Shown here piece by piece: positions 1 through 11,824 of a DNA stretch of 64,000 bases. The stretch is from NCBI GenBank assembly GCA_030280995.1, contig JASXTE010000009.1, positions 3,318,501-3,382,500 of the forward strand. The letters are read 5' to 3'. The first letter of the stretch is position 1; every line of letters begins with the position of its first letter. The translations under genes were made by a program, and so were the position numbers. The notes below the pieces were generated by a model that saw only the letters and a program-made list of their open reading frames with translations, had not been told where the DNA came from and did no database searches. This DNA is from Hemileia vastatrix (taxonomy: Eukaryota > Basidiomycota > Pucciniomycetes > Pucciniales > Zaghouaniaceae).

Positions 1-1214
1 CAAACCTTGGCCTCCATGAGTTTACATTATTTCTCCTCCTAACCAAATGCACAGGAGCCTGACCATAATTAGACTTCACAAAAGAACCATCTGGGAAGTA
101 TAACACTTTCCCATCAAATTCTACCTTCCCTTCAGACACATCCCTATTCATTGCCAAGAAATTATTGGACTTGTAGACCTTCCTGCTGCAATAAGAGAAG
201 AACCAAGGATTACTCCTACCAACCCTCCTCTCAAAATATCTAGGCTGATAAGGAGCCTTATTGGCCTTCTGAGCCTCCTACATAAAAATATGTAGCTGTT
301 TTGTAAGATCAGCCAACTGCTCCACCACTGGATCAACCTCTTTAGGCTTCTCAGGAGCCTTTCCATTTTTCATGCTTTCCTTCTTCCTAGATTCCTCCAC
401 ATCTTCAGCAAAAGCTTCACTGACCTTGCTAACATACTTGGTGCTAGCTTCTTTGCAAGAATCCACTTCCAAAAGTTTCAGATGACCCTCCACAAACTCC
501 TTCACCACAGAAAGAGCAGGAAACTTCTGATTCCAATTAGGAAGATTTTTCATCTTATCCTTCCTTTCCAACACCTTCAGCACATAAATTCTGACATTCC
601 TGGCAAGAACAGACCAGAAAATATCCCTTGCAGAGTCAGTAATCTCCAACTCCTGAATATCCACCAAAAAATCCACCACTGACTCCAACTGATCCAGAAA
701 CTTCTTATAAGTATGGAGGTTGTCCACCCCTCAATTATATTTCCATTCACTTGCTATCATATTGAGATCCACCATTGAATATCCGGATCCCCACCTGTCT
801 GTCATCTGCAGACACAACTTTTTTCAATTCTTTCTCCTATAACCCTCCATAGAAGCAACCTCCTTCACCATAGCTTTGTCACTAATGTAGAAAATGACTT
901 GCTTCACCATGTCCAAGTGAGAAGCACCATCCACATTCCCAGAAGCCTTAAACAGCTCCAGAAACAACTTCACATCCTCCCCCATAAACATAGACCCCTC
1001 CAGGACTTGATCCTGAAAGATGGTCTAACAGAAACAGGAGGATTACCATCTTCAGCAGCACCAACAGTTCCACTACCACCACTAGAGAAAGAGGGTCCAG
1101 AAGTCATGGACCAATAGAGTCCCAAAAGCCAACCTCCAACCATAGAAGAGAGTATTAAAGTAACAGAAAGTCCAAAAAGGTAAAAAATCCTCACCCCAAG
1201 TTTGGAGCCAGAAA
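1..1214 (-). pseudogene. Gypsy-G gag, degenerate, cut by window start
   Basis: Minus-strand gag of a Ty3/gypsy element of the same family as Gypsy-F at the right end of the window. Reading leftwards, an ATG near 1107 opens a short Gly/Ser-rich leader followed by an FRIKSW motif. A longer open stretch (727-278) is alpha-helical and charged and ends in the shared motif QLADLTKQLHIF. Beyond a stop the frame resumes with NRDVSEGKVEFDGKV, which is nearly identical to Gypsy-F. In the zinc-knuckle position the first Cys is Phe, as in F, and the last Cys is also Phe. Several stops and shifts break the frame, so it is a relic. It lies just inside the LTR at 1215-3057, so that LTR is the element's 5' LTR. 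The rest of the element lies outside the window. Family assignment rests on direct comparison with 56742-58082. Confidence 0.75.
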
Positions 1215-1479
1215 TGTAAACAATCCTATAGTACTAGCTATAGGCCTTTAACTAGGAAGTTAGAGTAAAACTGGAGAGAAAAACCCATGTGCCTTTGAGA
1301 AATACCAGGTGAGATTTATTTGATACAGAAAATTAGAGACTGTTACAATACCCCTTCCAACACACTTCTTGACTGTTTTAAAAGTCAAGAAAGTAGCCAA
1401 TAGCAGACCACTGAGAACCAAAGAACCTGAAAACCTGAAATGCAGAGAAATCCACACCATAAACCAAAGACACAGTGCA

Positions 1480-2254
1480 TGTCAGCCAGGCTACTAGACT
1501 TACCCAGTAAAATAATTAATTATCTTACTGAGATGAAGCCACACCTTTTAAAACCTTATTAATAATTAATTATTTATTAACTACTTATGTATTACTTACA
1601 ACTAACTAGCTAAGTACACTAAGTAATGTAGATAATTAATAAAAATAAGAAATTGTCCCTTACATTTTTACTCCCTAACACCATGCTCAATAATACAGAT
1701 GAGAGGGAATAAAAATAGTATTAAAATATAAGAAAAATCTAAAAAAATTTAAATTTCCGTTGAATCTACATTTTAAATCAAATATTTTGTACTGAATGTG
1801 ACACTCTAAGGGAACTCAAGTTTATTTCAAATAAAATTGATATCTCTCTTGACGTACCATTTAGTATAGCTTTAATTATTTCAAATACCCTCTTTATTTA
1901 GTTTTTTCCTCTCACACCCTTGTATCAGGTGGTGTTAACTCCATGTTTTTATTTCTCACATTTTGCCTATAAAAGGCACTATCTTTTTGTACTTTTTGGA
2001 CCATTCCTTACTTACTTACAAATCTTACAATATATCAATTATATCCTTTATTTCTATACTTTATAACATTAGTACTTACATCAAAGTAACTCTAATATAT
2101 AATTTATATTAATATTTAAATTCACCTCTTATAAATTAAATAAACAATCAAAAAGATTAAGAAATACGTACCTTGCCTTTGAAAGTCCATTAAACGACTA
2201 AAACTCCTTGTAGAACCTTCAGCTAAATCTTCTAGACCAAGAGACCCCTTGACA
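1480..2254 (+). mobile_element. Solo LTR, family LTR-A (copy 1)
   Basis: A 775-bp sequence starting TGTCAGCCAGGC and ending CCCCTTGACA, flanked by a perfect 5-bp duplication GTGCA (1475-1479 and 2255-2259). No internal coding region is present, so it is a solo LTR left by LTR-LTR recombination. It lies inside LTR-B of Gypsy-G and is therefore younger than that element. A TATA-type promoter box lies at 1965-1977. It is collinear in reverse orientation with 4248-5046 throughout its length. Confidence 0.93.
1965..1977 (+). promoter_or_regulatory. LTR-A core promoter TATA box
   Basis: GCCTATAAAAGGC, a TATA box set in a short inverted repeat (GCC...GGC). The same 13-bp block recurs in LTR-A copy 2 (4520-4532, minus) and in the fragment at 45164-45176 (minus). 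A 12-bp version is at 32067-32078 (plus) in the larger LTR-A-like LTR. Conservation in otherwise diverged LTRs supports it as the core promoter. Confidence 0.7.
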
Positions 2255-3057
2255 GTGCACTTGTTGCACAAACACAGAAAAAATACTTGATGTAGGTTGC
2301 AAAGCTACAACAGAGAAATATGTTGCCAAAATTAAGTTAAATGAAGAACTCACCTTGAAACAAACTCAGCCAATTGTGGCCAAAAAACAGTGAAAATTGA
2401 GTGAGAAAAAATGATATAATCACAATATGGTTGTATGATAATTAAAGTTGCCCCAAACTGTCTTATTCATTATGTACACACAGACCACCCCTCTAAAAAT
2501 ATATGCACAGCAACTAATTTGGCGCTTTTTACAGCCAAAATGAATAAAAGCCCTCTAGAAATGCTCCCCAGCCTTCTATAACCAAGGAATGTGGACCTCC
2601 ATGAAGCCAAAAAACCACCAAAAAAATCTAATAAAGCCCAAAATACTTAGAAAAATCCACCACAACTACTAAAACCCTTACACCAAAAATTCAGCTATGA
2701 AATCATTGACACATAAAATATACAGTCAAATTAGCTCTACTTAGTTTTACTAAGAACTTAACCCTAAGACTTAAGGTTAGCCTGTAAAACACAAAAAACA
2801 AAATTAAACTGTTATCTTTTAGAAATAAAAAATGAGGAAATGACCCATTAAATATTGTAATATGAAAAATATCAACACAACATTATATATAGAAAAAAAC
2901 CAGGGCTATCCAATGGTAAATCCCACATACCCATAGTCCCAAAATTCACTGAATAAAAGTAAAATAACACCTGATACTCTGACAAATTCCAATCAATACA
3001 TCCACAAAAAGCATCAAACAACCAAAAAAAGGCCTCTTCCAAGGTTGGAAGATCACA

Positions 3058-3650
3058 ACAAATTAAAAATATTGATGATTCAAACTATTTCAAAGGGTAT
3101 GGATTGACCTCAAGGACATCACATATTTTATGCTTCAATTGACAGCTTCAAGAGAATTCACTATTTTTCTGACTTGCTGTATTCTGAGCACTAAAGTAAT
3201 CAGATAATTCAAAAGGAGTGCAAAAATTCACAGTATTCTTCAGTGAGATGATAGACTTGTGCTTTTTAATGTCTCCAAGTAGATGAAGAAGAGGTACTAC
3301 TTAATTAAATAATAACTTAATCACTAGGTAAGAATTTAAGAGCTGAAATATATCTTTTATCAAAAAAAGTGAGGTGTTGGTAATGTATTAAAGAGTAAAA
3401 ATTCTTTTATCTACCAAATTGTATACCAAGAAAATTTCTTTACTTGGTAATTTTTTTTATTAATTAAATTAAGTTAAGTAATATGAAAACCAGTAACCTG
3501 TTAATATCATTTTTTCAATCTAAAATGCATGTATGTAAGTGCATTAATTTTTTTGTCTCATTTTCAAATTAAATTCCTTTCAATTTTGTAAGTCTAAAAT
3601 ATGATAAATTGAATTTTTATAACTTTTATTTGTAAATTTGTATGTCAAAA
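3058..3650. other. AT-rich stretch, no gene seen
   Basis: AT-rich sequence with homopolymer runs and no convincing reading frame on either strand. It lies between LTR-B of Gypsy-G and a Harbinger-like relic. No repeat structure or RNA gene was recognised. Confidence 0.5.
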
Positions 3651-5150
3651 AATTACAATACCTCCCCCTGAATTTTATCCTAGTAGGGGGCCCAGATTTC
3701 CAAATTTCAATTGAAATGCATAAAGCAACAATAAAAAAGTCATTCAGAGTAAAACACTAAGATAATGTAATAGACTTCAAGAAAGTAAATGTGAATCCAA
3801 AGTAAATTCAAGAAAACAGGTCCCAAAGGAATGTAGACATGATATCACAGCAGCACAGCTCAATAGTCTAAAGTCTCAAGTAAGTGAAGTGGATATATGA
3901 CTTGTATATTTAAATTTATGAAATTAAAAGAAAAAAATAGCAAAATCTCTTTATCATGTCTACCTAAATATTTTCCTTCAGCATAAAAATAATTTCTTAC
4001 CTTACTTACACAATTTATTAAGTGTTGATTTATCTGAAATGAGCACCCAAAGTGGGTGAAGTTATTGTATGATCTCAAACCAGGGGCAACTCTTATTGTA
4101 TGGTGGAGGTCCCTAGAGGAATTCAAGACTGTTTCCTAATTCTATTCTTTAAAAAAAATTGAATAATACATTTGTGATCTGTAAATTATAAACCATGACC
4201 TTTAACTAGTTTTGGAGATGGAATTGGATGAACAGTAATAGGGTTGATGTTGGTGGCTCTCTTGGTCTAGAAGGTAGAACTGGAGGTCCTACGGCAATTT
4301 TAAGGGTTTTAATAGGCTCTCAAAAGTATGGTATGTATTTCTTTTAATTTTTAATATGTTTACTCAGCTATAAGAGGTGGGACAAGTTATTATTATTACT
4401 TATAGATTAGAAGTACATGATTTTAACTACTAATATGTTTAAGAATAGTAATAAAGGATTTAAATAATAATTGTAAGATATTTTAGTTAGGAATGATTTG
4501 AAAAGTACAAAAAGTGAGGGCCTTTTATAGGCAAAAATACAGGAAATAATGACACAGAGATAACATCACCTAATACAAAGTTGTGAGAAGAAAACTGAAT
4601 GGAAAAAGAAAGTAAATGAAATAAATAAAAATAAATTAATTGGTACGTCAACAAGGGTATCATTTGCATTTGCAATAAAATAAGAGTTCCCTTGGACTGT
4701 CACAATTAATACAACATATTTTACTCATATTTATTGATTTCACAGAAATCCACTTCTCTCAGTAGAAGTATTTGATAATTTTTAAGAATTTTATTGAATT
4801 TTATTACTATTTTTATTCCCACTCAGCTGTAGTATTGAGCAAGGTGTTAGGGAGTAAAAATGTATGGGACAATTACTTAAATATAATAATTACTTATATT
4901 ACTTTATATACTTAGAAAAATAATTGTAAGTAATACATAAGTAAGTACAAAATAATAAATTATTTATAAGCATTAAGAAAGGTGTAGCTTTATCTCAGTA
5001 AAATAATTAATTATTTTACTGGGTAAGTCTAGTAGCCTGGCTGACAGTTGATGTAAGAAAAGAGACCAAAGGTAAGGGAATTTGAGTTATTTTTGTCCAT
5101 GAAAATCTTATTATAAAATAATCTAAAAGCAATGATAAAAATAGATGAGA
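3651..5150 (+). mobile_element. Harbinger-like relic (Hbg3), interrupted by a solo LTR
   Basis: The block starting near 3651 contains one unit of the CCCC...GGGG hairpin repeat that occurs five times at 24828-25240 in Hbg1. The sequence at 4020-4247, and from 5052 after removal of the solo LTR, then aligns with 25640-25960 of Hbg1 in the same orientation. Shared phrases include TGAAATGAGCA, CTAGAGGAATTC/TTAGAAGAATTC and GGAGATGG. The relic is heavily decayed and no transposase remnant was seen. Its boundaries are uncertain. Confidence 0.45.
4248..5046 (-). mobile_element. Solo LTR, family LTR-A (copy 2)
   Basis: A 799-bp solo LTR on the minus strand. Its 5' end is TGTCAGCCAGGCTACTAG (at 5046 reading left) and its 3' end is at 4248. 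A perfect 5-bp duplication, GTTGA, flanks it at 4243-4247 and 5047-5051. It aligns along its length with copy 1 at 1480-2254, including the TATA box (4520-4532). It interrupts the Hbg3 relic. Confidence 0.93.
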
Positions 5151-7639
5151 AGATTTTTCTTTCTTCTAGAATGATCCATTCAGGATCTTAAAAACTAGGA
5201 AATTTCATTTTTATTGCCATTTCATTATTAGTTTGAAAAGAAGAAATACATAATTTTTTTAATAGATTTGTCAAAAAATAATTAAAAGAAACCAAAGTAT
5301 TCCACCTTTTCATTTCTTCTTTTGTTTCTACAGAGCTAATCTGTCTAAGAAAAGAATATATAACCAAAGAAATTCTCAAAAATAGAATGGGAATCTATTA
5401 ATTAAATTAACAATAAATAAAATACTGAAAGAAATTCCTTTTCCATATCCTGGTCTCTATTCAAGCACAATAATAATCCCTTCAAAAATTTATTTTATTA
5501 GTTAAAGGTTACCTAACCAAAGCCAATTGATATAAAGTAGAGATAGGATCTGATAAAAAATTAAAAGTTTAATCTTGAGCTCCATTAAAAGAATAAACCT
5601 GTAAAATAAATTGAGTTTTGAAGCCATTACTGAGAACTGTTATAACTTGATTTCCATCATCTTTTGGTAGGGGTTTGAGATTTTCAGGTAACTTTTAAGG
5701 ATATTTTTTTTCTTAAGAATATCAATTTTGAAAAATTTAATACCAGTTAAGTGACCAAAGATATTTACACACTAATTTTTTCTTTCATTGAAGTGTTCCT
5801 TCTGTTTTTTGGATTTTTTTTGGAGTTAATTGAAGATGGGATTGACAATAAAGGGAAAATTGAAGAGAAATAGAGTTGAGTTAGAGAAGATAATGAAGAG
5901 GAACTATATACATCTTGATTTATTTGAGTAGAAATCATGTAATAAATCTAAAATATAAAATGACTTTAAAATTACTGAAAAATATACCGAAATTCCTTCA
6001 AAAGCACCTTAAAATTCCTGTTGAAAAGCCTGAAAAATAAACCTATAAGCACCTGCAAAAATTAGTGAAAAATTCAGAAAATCCCTTCAAATGTCTTGCA
6101 AAAATACACCAATAAACACTGTGGTAACCTAAAGTTTAGCATGTAACTAGAAATTAATTTAAGAAGATTTTAGGAGATTTTATTGAGCTTGAGGAAAGCC
6201 AAAATATTTTTTATGCAAATTTATTAAGATAGAAAATATATTAAAAGTGGTTGAAAAAGGGTTAATTTTATGAGTTATGATTCAACAATTATTTTATGGG
6301 CAAAAACTGCAGTTATAGAACAAAGAGTGTATGAAAAATTAAAAGGAGAATTTACAAGAACCATTTGAAATTTTTGGGGAATTTTTAAGATTTTTCTACT
6401 ATTTTTAATAATTCTATAAAGTATTTTGATTATTTTTGATTTTTCAAAATTTACTTAACTTTGATGATTTTTCATCAGATGAATAGGGCTATGCAGGCTA
6501 CAAAGATTAGTTTAGAAAAAAGAGGGGAAGTAGCTCTATCATTTGAAATTTTTCTAGATTTTTCATTAAGCTTTTAAGGTTCTAATTGATTCTGGAAGTC
6601 CATACAACCTCCAGAATATTCCATACCAGCTCCATGTGACCTCCAGTAATCTCCGGATGGGCTCTGTAATGCTCCTGCTAAGAATAGTATGGCACATGAC
6701 ATACTACGCATATAACGGCAGAAGACTTGAAATAAGAATAGAATTGAGAGAATACAAAAACTTTAACAACAAGAATCACATAGTTTTATTCATCAACAAG
6801 AAATATTTACATAAAATTATAAATATTGTAATACCCTTATAAATATAACACTTTTACATAAAATATTATAAAATTTACTCAACAACTAATTTATATATAC
6901 TTTTAGGGCTCCATTATAAAGGTCTAAGCCTCAGAAAGTTAATTTAAAAATCTTTTCATAAAAATAAAAGCATCTTAAAAATAAAAATATTCAATCATTT
7001 ATATAACTTTTCTTAGTACAGCTTCAATAATGTATTTCTTTTTCATAATAATATGAACAGAGATTCTACATCTCAGAGCTTTTAATATCAAATAGTTAAT
7101 TGGTCATTGATTATAAAGTAGAGGTTTTAGCTTAGTTAATTGTGAGCCCATATTTTACTTAAAGGGACAGGGTTTTTTTCAGTTTATCCAACTCCCTTGG
7201 ATTCTGCTTACAGCAAGGCACTTTAATGATTCTTTCTACAACTCCTGAAAAATATATCAATAAAAACCTGAAAAATATGCCAAAAAACACTGCCTTTAAG
7301 TTCCATTAAAACACTAAAAAATTCCAATAAAGGTAAAAAACACTGAAAAATGCTAAAAAATTCCAAAACAGGATTTGAGGGATTGTGGTTACTGAGAAAG
7401 AAGGGAATTTCAAATTTTTGAGACATGGGGAGAGTGAATGAATGAAAAATTATGCAAGGGGGATAAACATTCAATTTGAATTTATGGAGGGAAGGTAAAA
7501 AATTAAGTCAGTAAACCAGAGATTTTCATGGCAAGTGCAAAATGACCATTACAAATATGCAATTTGAATTTATGGAGAGGGGGGGAAATGAATATAATCA
7601 GCAAAAGTGAGAATTTCATTATAAATATGAGCCAACCAT
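5151..7639. other. Long AT-rich region without recognisable genes
   Basis: About 2.5 kb of low-complexity AT-rich sequence. Open frames here are short and show no domain. Two CCTGAAAAATA-rich patches (5980-6120 and 7245-7380) resemble each other. A phrase CAATTTGAATTTATGGAG occurs at about 7469 and again at about 7559, a decayed local duplication of about 90 bp. The region probably contains the eroded remainder of the Harbinger element whose SANT-like gene is at 7640-8073 and 17953-18901, but I cannot place the transposase or the left terminus. Confidence 0.4.
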
Positions 7640-8073
7640 TAAAAAAAATTAATCAATTAAAAAATTCAAGAAATCTTAAAATATCTTTCATAATATTTGC
7701 CATTATTTATACATTTCATAATGAAATCTTTTTTTTTTTAATTTTCTTGCTTTTTCAATTCACAAATTTCATTTTCTCTTTGAAATTCCCAGTTTTTCTT
7801 TTTCTGAGCAAAGATGAACTTTTTCCATCTCCTCTGCCTCATATTTAACCTTTTCAAATTTTGATTGAAGCAAAAAAAAATTCCTCCAAATTTAAGGCCT
7901 GTTGATCTTTCATTAGCATATGATAAAACATCATCTTCTCAAATTCAAGGATCTTTTTTGAAATAGAAGATTTTTCCAAGAGAAAATTTAATATGAAAAA
8001 TAAAATAAAAAAAAGTTATTGAAGAAGATATATAGTGAAAAATTCTTCCTTATACTTTTTTTATCAAAATAAT
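7640..8073 (-). pseudogene. 3' part of Hbg2 SANT-like gene, split by Gypsy-A
   Basis: On the minus strand the sequence left of Gypsy-A encodes LEFEKMMFYH and QQALNLEE. These align with the coiled-coil exon of the Hbg1 SANT-like gene (LSFEKKKYEL and RAQDLEE, 24306-24560). Charged, Glu/Lys-rich sequence follows, broken by stops. Together with 17953-18901 it forms one gene interrupted by the 9.9-kb Gypsy-A insertion. The split point is marked by the ATAAT duplication and probably falls in the second intron or at its edge. The gene is clearly dead. Homology to the Hbg1 gene is seen directly; function as a DNA-binding partner of a Harbinger transposase is inferred from the family. Confidence 0.65.
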
Positions 8074-9573
8074 TGTCAGGCTAAGGTCAAGTACAAGGAC
8101 GTGAACTAGCTTGAATGCTCAGTTGTCTAGAAGATTTTAATGGTCCTATATGAATACTGTAATCTAACTCCAATAAATAGTAAAATATAATCAAAATTAA
8201 AGGTCTCAGTAATATAACTCTCACTATTTTATATATGGCTTACAATCTTTGTAGTTGGTAGAAAAATAGATTTTTTAATTCAGATACTATTCAAAAGTCT
8301 TATTAAAGTACTAATTGATATGTATTGTAATTTATTTGGTTATATTGGTAAATTGTAAATGATAAAAGAATGCAGAAAACAAGACCAAAAACACCCTCCT
8401 TTTATACACACTAAGTTCCCCAATAAACACCTTGAAGTACCACCCAATACAATGTTAATGACGCCTTCAAACAAGTAACAGACCTCTCCATCAACGCCCC
8501 AAGTGACCAATAACATAATTAAACAAACAACAACCACTAAAATCCTATTAATAATAAGGGAGATCCATCAAAATTAAAGAAAAGACAAAAAGAGAGTATA
8601 TGCGTGGAAAACAATATTATAACAAGGTTAAAGGAGACTTTTTAAGGTTAATTATAGCTTAATAATAAGGAGGATTCACTGTAGAAATAATGGGGCTAAT
8701 CCTGACATTATACTACGTGAAATTCCCATTCAAAAATAACCAAAATTGACTGAGAAACCACCAAAAACTTAAAAAAGAGCATGAGATGTGGGGTAACTAC
8801 ATGCAGTTCTTGGCAGGCGCTTGCACGGGTAAATCCTTGACTAAAATTAGGCGAATTTAAGCGTGGTGATGAAATAAAGTGCCAAGAGTGAGGTTATTAA
8901 TGAACTTAGTGCATATAAACAAGGTCAATGCATTATTAATTAAGCTAGGACACTAAATAAGCGCCTGTTGCCTATTTTAGTGTGTTTCCCCACAGTGGGC
9001 GTAGAATGTGGGGTAATTATAGTGTGAAAAAGCTAACTTTGCTAAAAATGAGGCTATTCACACGGGAAAAAAGCAGGCAGTATGTAGACAGTACACAGAA
9101 GCCATTTCTGGCATAAAAAACACCAAATTTGAAAAGTGTTATTTTTATGCATTTAAATAGCCAAATCAATAGTTCTAAATGAGCCCAATTGATCTGTCAA
9201 AGCGCAATTTTGATATTCTCAATTTTATAGCGCATATAGTCAACTTTTAAGTGAAATAAAGCACATTTCTTGTTTTTTGTGTAAAACAATGAATATAACA
9301 GCTTTAAGTGTACTTAAAAATTATGTAGCCTTATACTTAAGGTTCTTAATATTACCCTAACATATTCCAACTTAATATTAAGTACATAAGACTTATAAAA
9401 GGTGGATATATGCGTGTATATAAGGTGTTATAATGGCATTTTATGTGTATTATCATAATTTTACTTATGTATACTGTTTGTGTACTCTCATTTATTGTTC
9501 CCATGTATAGTTCATGTGTTTAACATAACTTATAAGCACTTTTTACTCATTCCTGGGGATATACAGGCTGAAA
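8074..9573 (-). repeat. Gypsy-A 3' LTR
   Basis: 1500 bp. On the plus strand it begins TGTCAGGCTAAGG and ends GGCTGAAA, where the other LTR ends GGCTGACA. It is the 3' LTR because coding is on the minus strand and the polypurine tract lies to its right. It contains no domain-bearing ORF. Confidence 0.93.
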
Positions 9574-9585
9574 CTCGCCCACCCA
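9574..9585 (-). other. Gypsy-A polypurine tract
   Basis: Directly next to the 3' LTR. On the minus strand it reads GGGTGGGCGAG, preceded by a T-rich run. The equivalent sites in Gypsy-C (47710-47721, GGGGTGAGGGAG) and Gypsy-D (33650-33661) have the same layout, as expected for plus-strand priming during reverse transcription. Confidence 0.75.
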
Positions 9586-9612
9586 AAAAAAACAATAAAA
9601 AAAATGATAAGT

Positions 9613-9873
9613 CACTACGCAATATAGGGGGTGGACTTGCTAGCAAGTCCTCAACCTGAACTCAGATGGAACTCAGATGGAACTCAGACTGAACTCATAC
9701 TGAACCCATACTGAACTCTACTTGAACACCCACCTAAAACTGTTCTGCTGAGTGGTGTTCATCCCTGATTGTATGGTTCCTTTGTCAATAGCTCAATGTG
9801 TGTTCAATCTATGGTGAGTTTGGGTCCAAGGTTGCGGACTTGCTAGCAAGTCCGCCCCCCATATTGTGTGGTG
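9613..9873. mobile_element. 261-bp MITE with paired 18-bp palindromes
   Basis: Terminal inverted repeats start CACTACGCAATATAGGGGG on the left and CACCACACAATATGGGGGG on the right, flanked by a 3-bp duplication AGT (9610-9612 and 9874-9876). Inside each end lies the same perfect palindrome GGACTTGCTAGCAAGTCC (9633-9650 and 9836-9853). The centre (about 9657-9720) is an imperfect tandem array of an 11-bp TGGAACTCAGA-like unit. No coding capacity. The insertion site is between the Gypsy-A pol stop and its 3' LTR. Removing it leaves a spacer of about 224 bp, close to the 158 bp of Gypsy-C. Confidence 0.85.
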
Positions 9874-10061
9874 AGTTATACATTTTATTTATTTATTTGT
9901 AATTTTCAGGTATTCAGAATAATTCTGTAGCATTAAAGATTAAACTTTAAAGAAATAAAACATAATAAAATATTATGAGTACTGGTTTTTAGCCCCTCAG
10001 CTGGTTGAACAGAAATTTATTTCTGTTTAAATTTTTTAAGAAGGGTGGATGAATTAGAAAT

Positions 10062-10871
10062 TCATTTTTCAGGTATCCATTTATCAAATTCATTTGATTT
10101 CCCTTTAAATCTTAGTAAATACTCAGTTCCTTTTTCTTTAGTAAGTATTCTTTTCTTGAGTATTTTTTCAATCTCTGCTTTTTCCACAATTTCTTCAGGT
10201 TGCTTTTTAGGCCTTCCCCTTCTTTTTGGAAATAAGTCAGGATCATTTGCATGGTAAGGTTTTAATAATGAGATAGGGAAAACTGGATGTTTCCTATCAT
10301 ATGGAGCATATAATATGACTTCCACTGCATTATTACCAACCATTTTGTTTACTACAAAAGGTCCTACAAAGGGATCCTTTAATTTAACATTACCTTGTAA
10401 GTTAAAATGTAGTGTTGATATGAGGACTTCATCTCTCTTTTTAAATTCAAATTCTTTATGAGATTTGTCCCACCTTTTCTTTTCATATTCAAATGCTTTT
10501 TGTATGCATTCTTCAGCATGTTTTCTACACATTTGTTGCATATAAATAAAGGATTTAGTACCAGGGTGTATATCTAACCTTTGTAATTTATTAAAATGAT
10601 TTACTGGGGTATTTGGTACGTATCCCAGCCAGAGTTCAAATGTTTTCTTCTCTGTTACAGAATGAGTTGTGCTATTATAAGCAAATTCAAGGCGAGGAAT
10701 TAATGTTACCCAGTCATGTGTGAATTTCTCATTGTCTTTGTATTCTAATCCAAAGGCACAATATCTTCTGATCATGTCTTCTAGAGTTTGTAACATTCTC
10801 TCAGCCAGCCCATCAGTTTGTGGATGGTGTGCTGTAGACAATTTCAATTGACAACCTGATACTTCCATCAA
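10062..10871 (-). pseudogene. Gypsy-A integrase C-terminal half with chromodomain
   Basis: A 269-residue open stretch continuing the integrase after a frameshift at about 10870. The N-terminal part has STAHHPQTDGLAERMLQ, which carries the catalytic Glu of the DDE integrase core. The GPF/Y-type module follows (LKDPFVGPFVV). The last 45 residues are a chromodomain (EIEKILKKR, EYLLRFKGKSNEFDKWIP). Chromodomains in this clade steer integration towards modified chromatin; that role comes from the family. The frame ends at a TGA just after WIPEK, where Gypsy-D reads on for about 20 residues. Confidence 0.85.
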
Positions 10872-11329
10872 GATGTCCAGAACTCTGAAGTAAATTTAGG
10901 ATCTCTGTCAGAGATTATGGCTTTGGGGAACCCAGCAGTATTCATCATCTGAGTCCACCATAATAATGCCAAGTCTTTTGCAGATACCTCTTTATGGGTA
11001 CGGATAAATTTACACATTTTTGTTAATCTATCCACAATTACCCAGCAAGAATTGAAACTTTCTTTTCCTGCTAATGGCAAGCCAGTTACAAAATCCATGT
11101 TTATAATCTCCCATGGAGCTTTTGGCTGCTCTATTTGTTGTAACAACCCAGCTCTCTTACCAGTTAATCTTTTAGATTTCTGACAAGAGTCACATTTTTC
11201 AATGTATTTTTGTACATCTTTCATGTTTATCCACCAGGCTGTATTTTTAACCCTGGTTAATGTTTTCTTAAAGTCAAAATGACCAGCTAAGATGTCATCA
11301 TGGCAAGTACTCAACATTAACTCTTTCAT
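10868..11329 (-). pseudogene. Gypsy-A integrase zinc-binding and core N-terminal part
   Basis: A 153-residue open stretch. It holds the HHCC zinc-binding module (CHDDILAGHFD, then CDSCQKSK) and the first two catalytic aspartates of the integrase core (NMDFVTGLPLAG and IISDRDPKFTSEF). It precedes the fragment at 10062-10871 but lies in a different frame, so a frameshift separates the core Asp residues from the catalytic Glu. The equivalent part of Gypsy-C is continuous. Confidence 0.85.
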
Positions 11330-11407
11330 AGAAGGTGGTATTACTATAACATTACTTAACTTTTTTCTGTAATATATATATCCATCTTCAATTGATAATT
11401 TACCTTT

Positions 11408-11770
11408 TTACAATGCATTTTTATACTTTGGAGGCAAGCTTTTAATTAATGCACTCATGGAGGCATTTGTTGGATCATTAAGAATGGTAGATATTTTAGA
11501 CAAATCTTTATCAGATGAATAATTTTCTAATATAGTTTGCATAAATTCTTCTTCTAAATCCACTATATAAATCCCAAATATATGTATAACCTCATTTTCA
11601 GGTACATAAGCTGGGTTGTCAGAATCATTTGGCAAAGGACTTCTAGATAATAAATCCACATTAGAATGTAATGTTCCTGCTCTGTGAGTGATTGTCATTC
11701 TTCCTCTGTACTCTTGTACAGCTAGTTTCCATCTAAAAATGTGCCTATTAGGTGTTTTCATGTTTAGCAA
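11408..11770 (-). pseudogene. Gypsy-A RNase H tail and RH-IN linker
   Basis: A 120-residue stretch starting inside RNase H (MLNMKTPNRHIFRWKLAVQEY) and running through the linker with DLLSRSPLPND, a conserved phrase after RNase H in this clade. It is separated from the upstream ORF by an in-frame TAA near 11826 and from the integrase by a TAA near 11408. There Gypsy-C has Glu (ALEKGK), so a single change made the stop. Confidence 0.8.
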
Positions 11771-11824
11771 TGATTTTACTGCACTGCAATCTGTTATAAG
11801 TTCAAACTTCTGGTCTTCCAGATA

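Larger units (their letters stand above)
1215..3057 (-). mobile_element. LTR-B, 5' LTR of Gypsy-G, interrupted by a solo LTR
   Basis: On the minus strand this LTR starts TGTGATCTTCC and ends GGATTGTTTACA. It is collinear with 55557-56649, 30103-31197 and 28286-29378. It is split by the solo LTR at 1480-2254. Removing that insert and its 5-bp duplication leaves about 1063 bp, against 1093-1095 bp for the other copies. A PBS-like stretch follows it on the minus strand (TGGCTCCAAACTTGGGG, just left of 1215). No target duplication can be read because the other end of the element is outside the window. Confidence 0.85.

Noticed and set aside
8340..8537. 65-residue minus-strand ORF in the Gypsy-A LTR, repeated at 16718-16915
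   Set aside because: It is repeated only because the two LTRs are copies of each other. No domain or start context.
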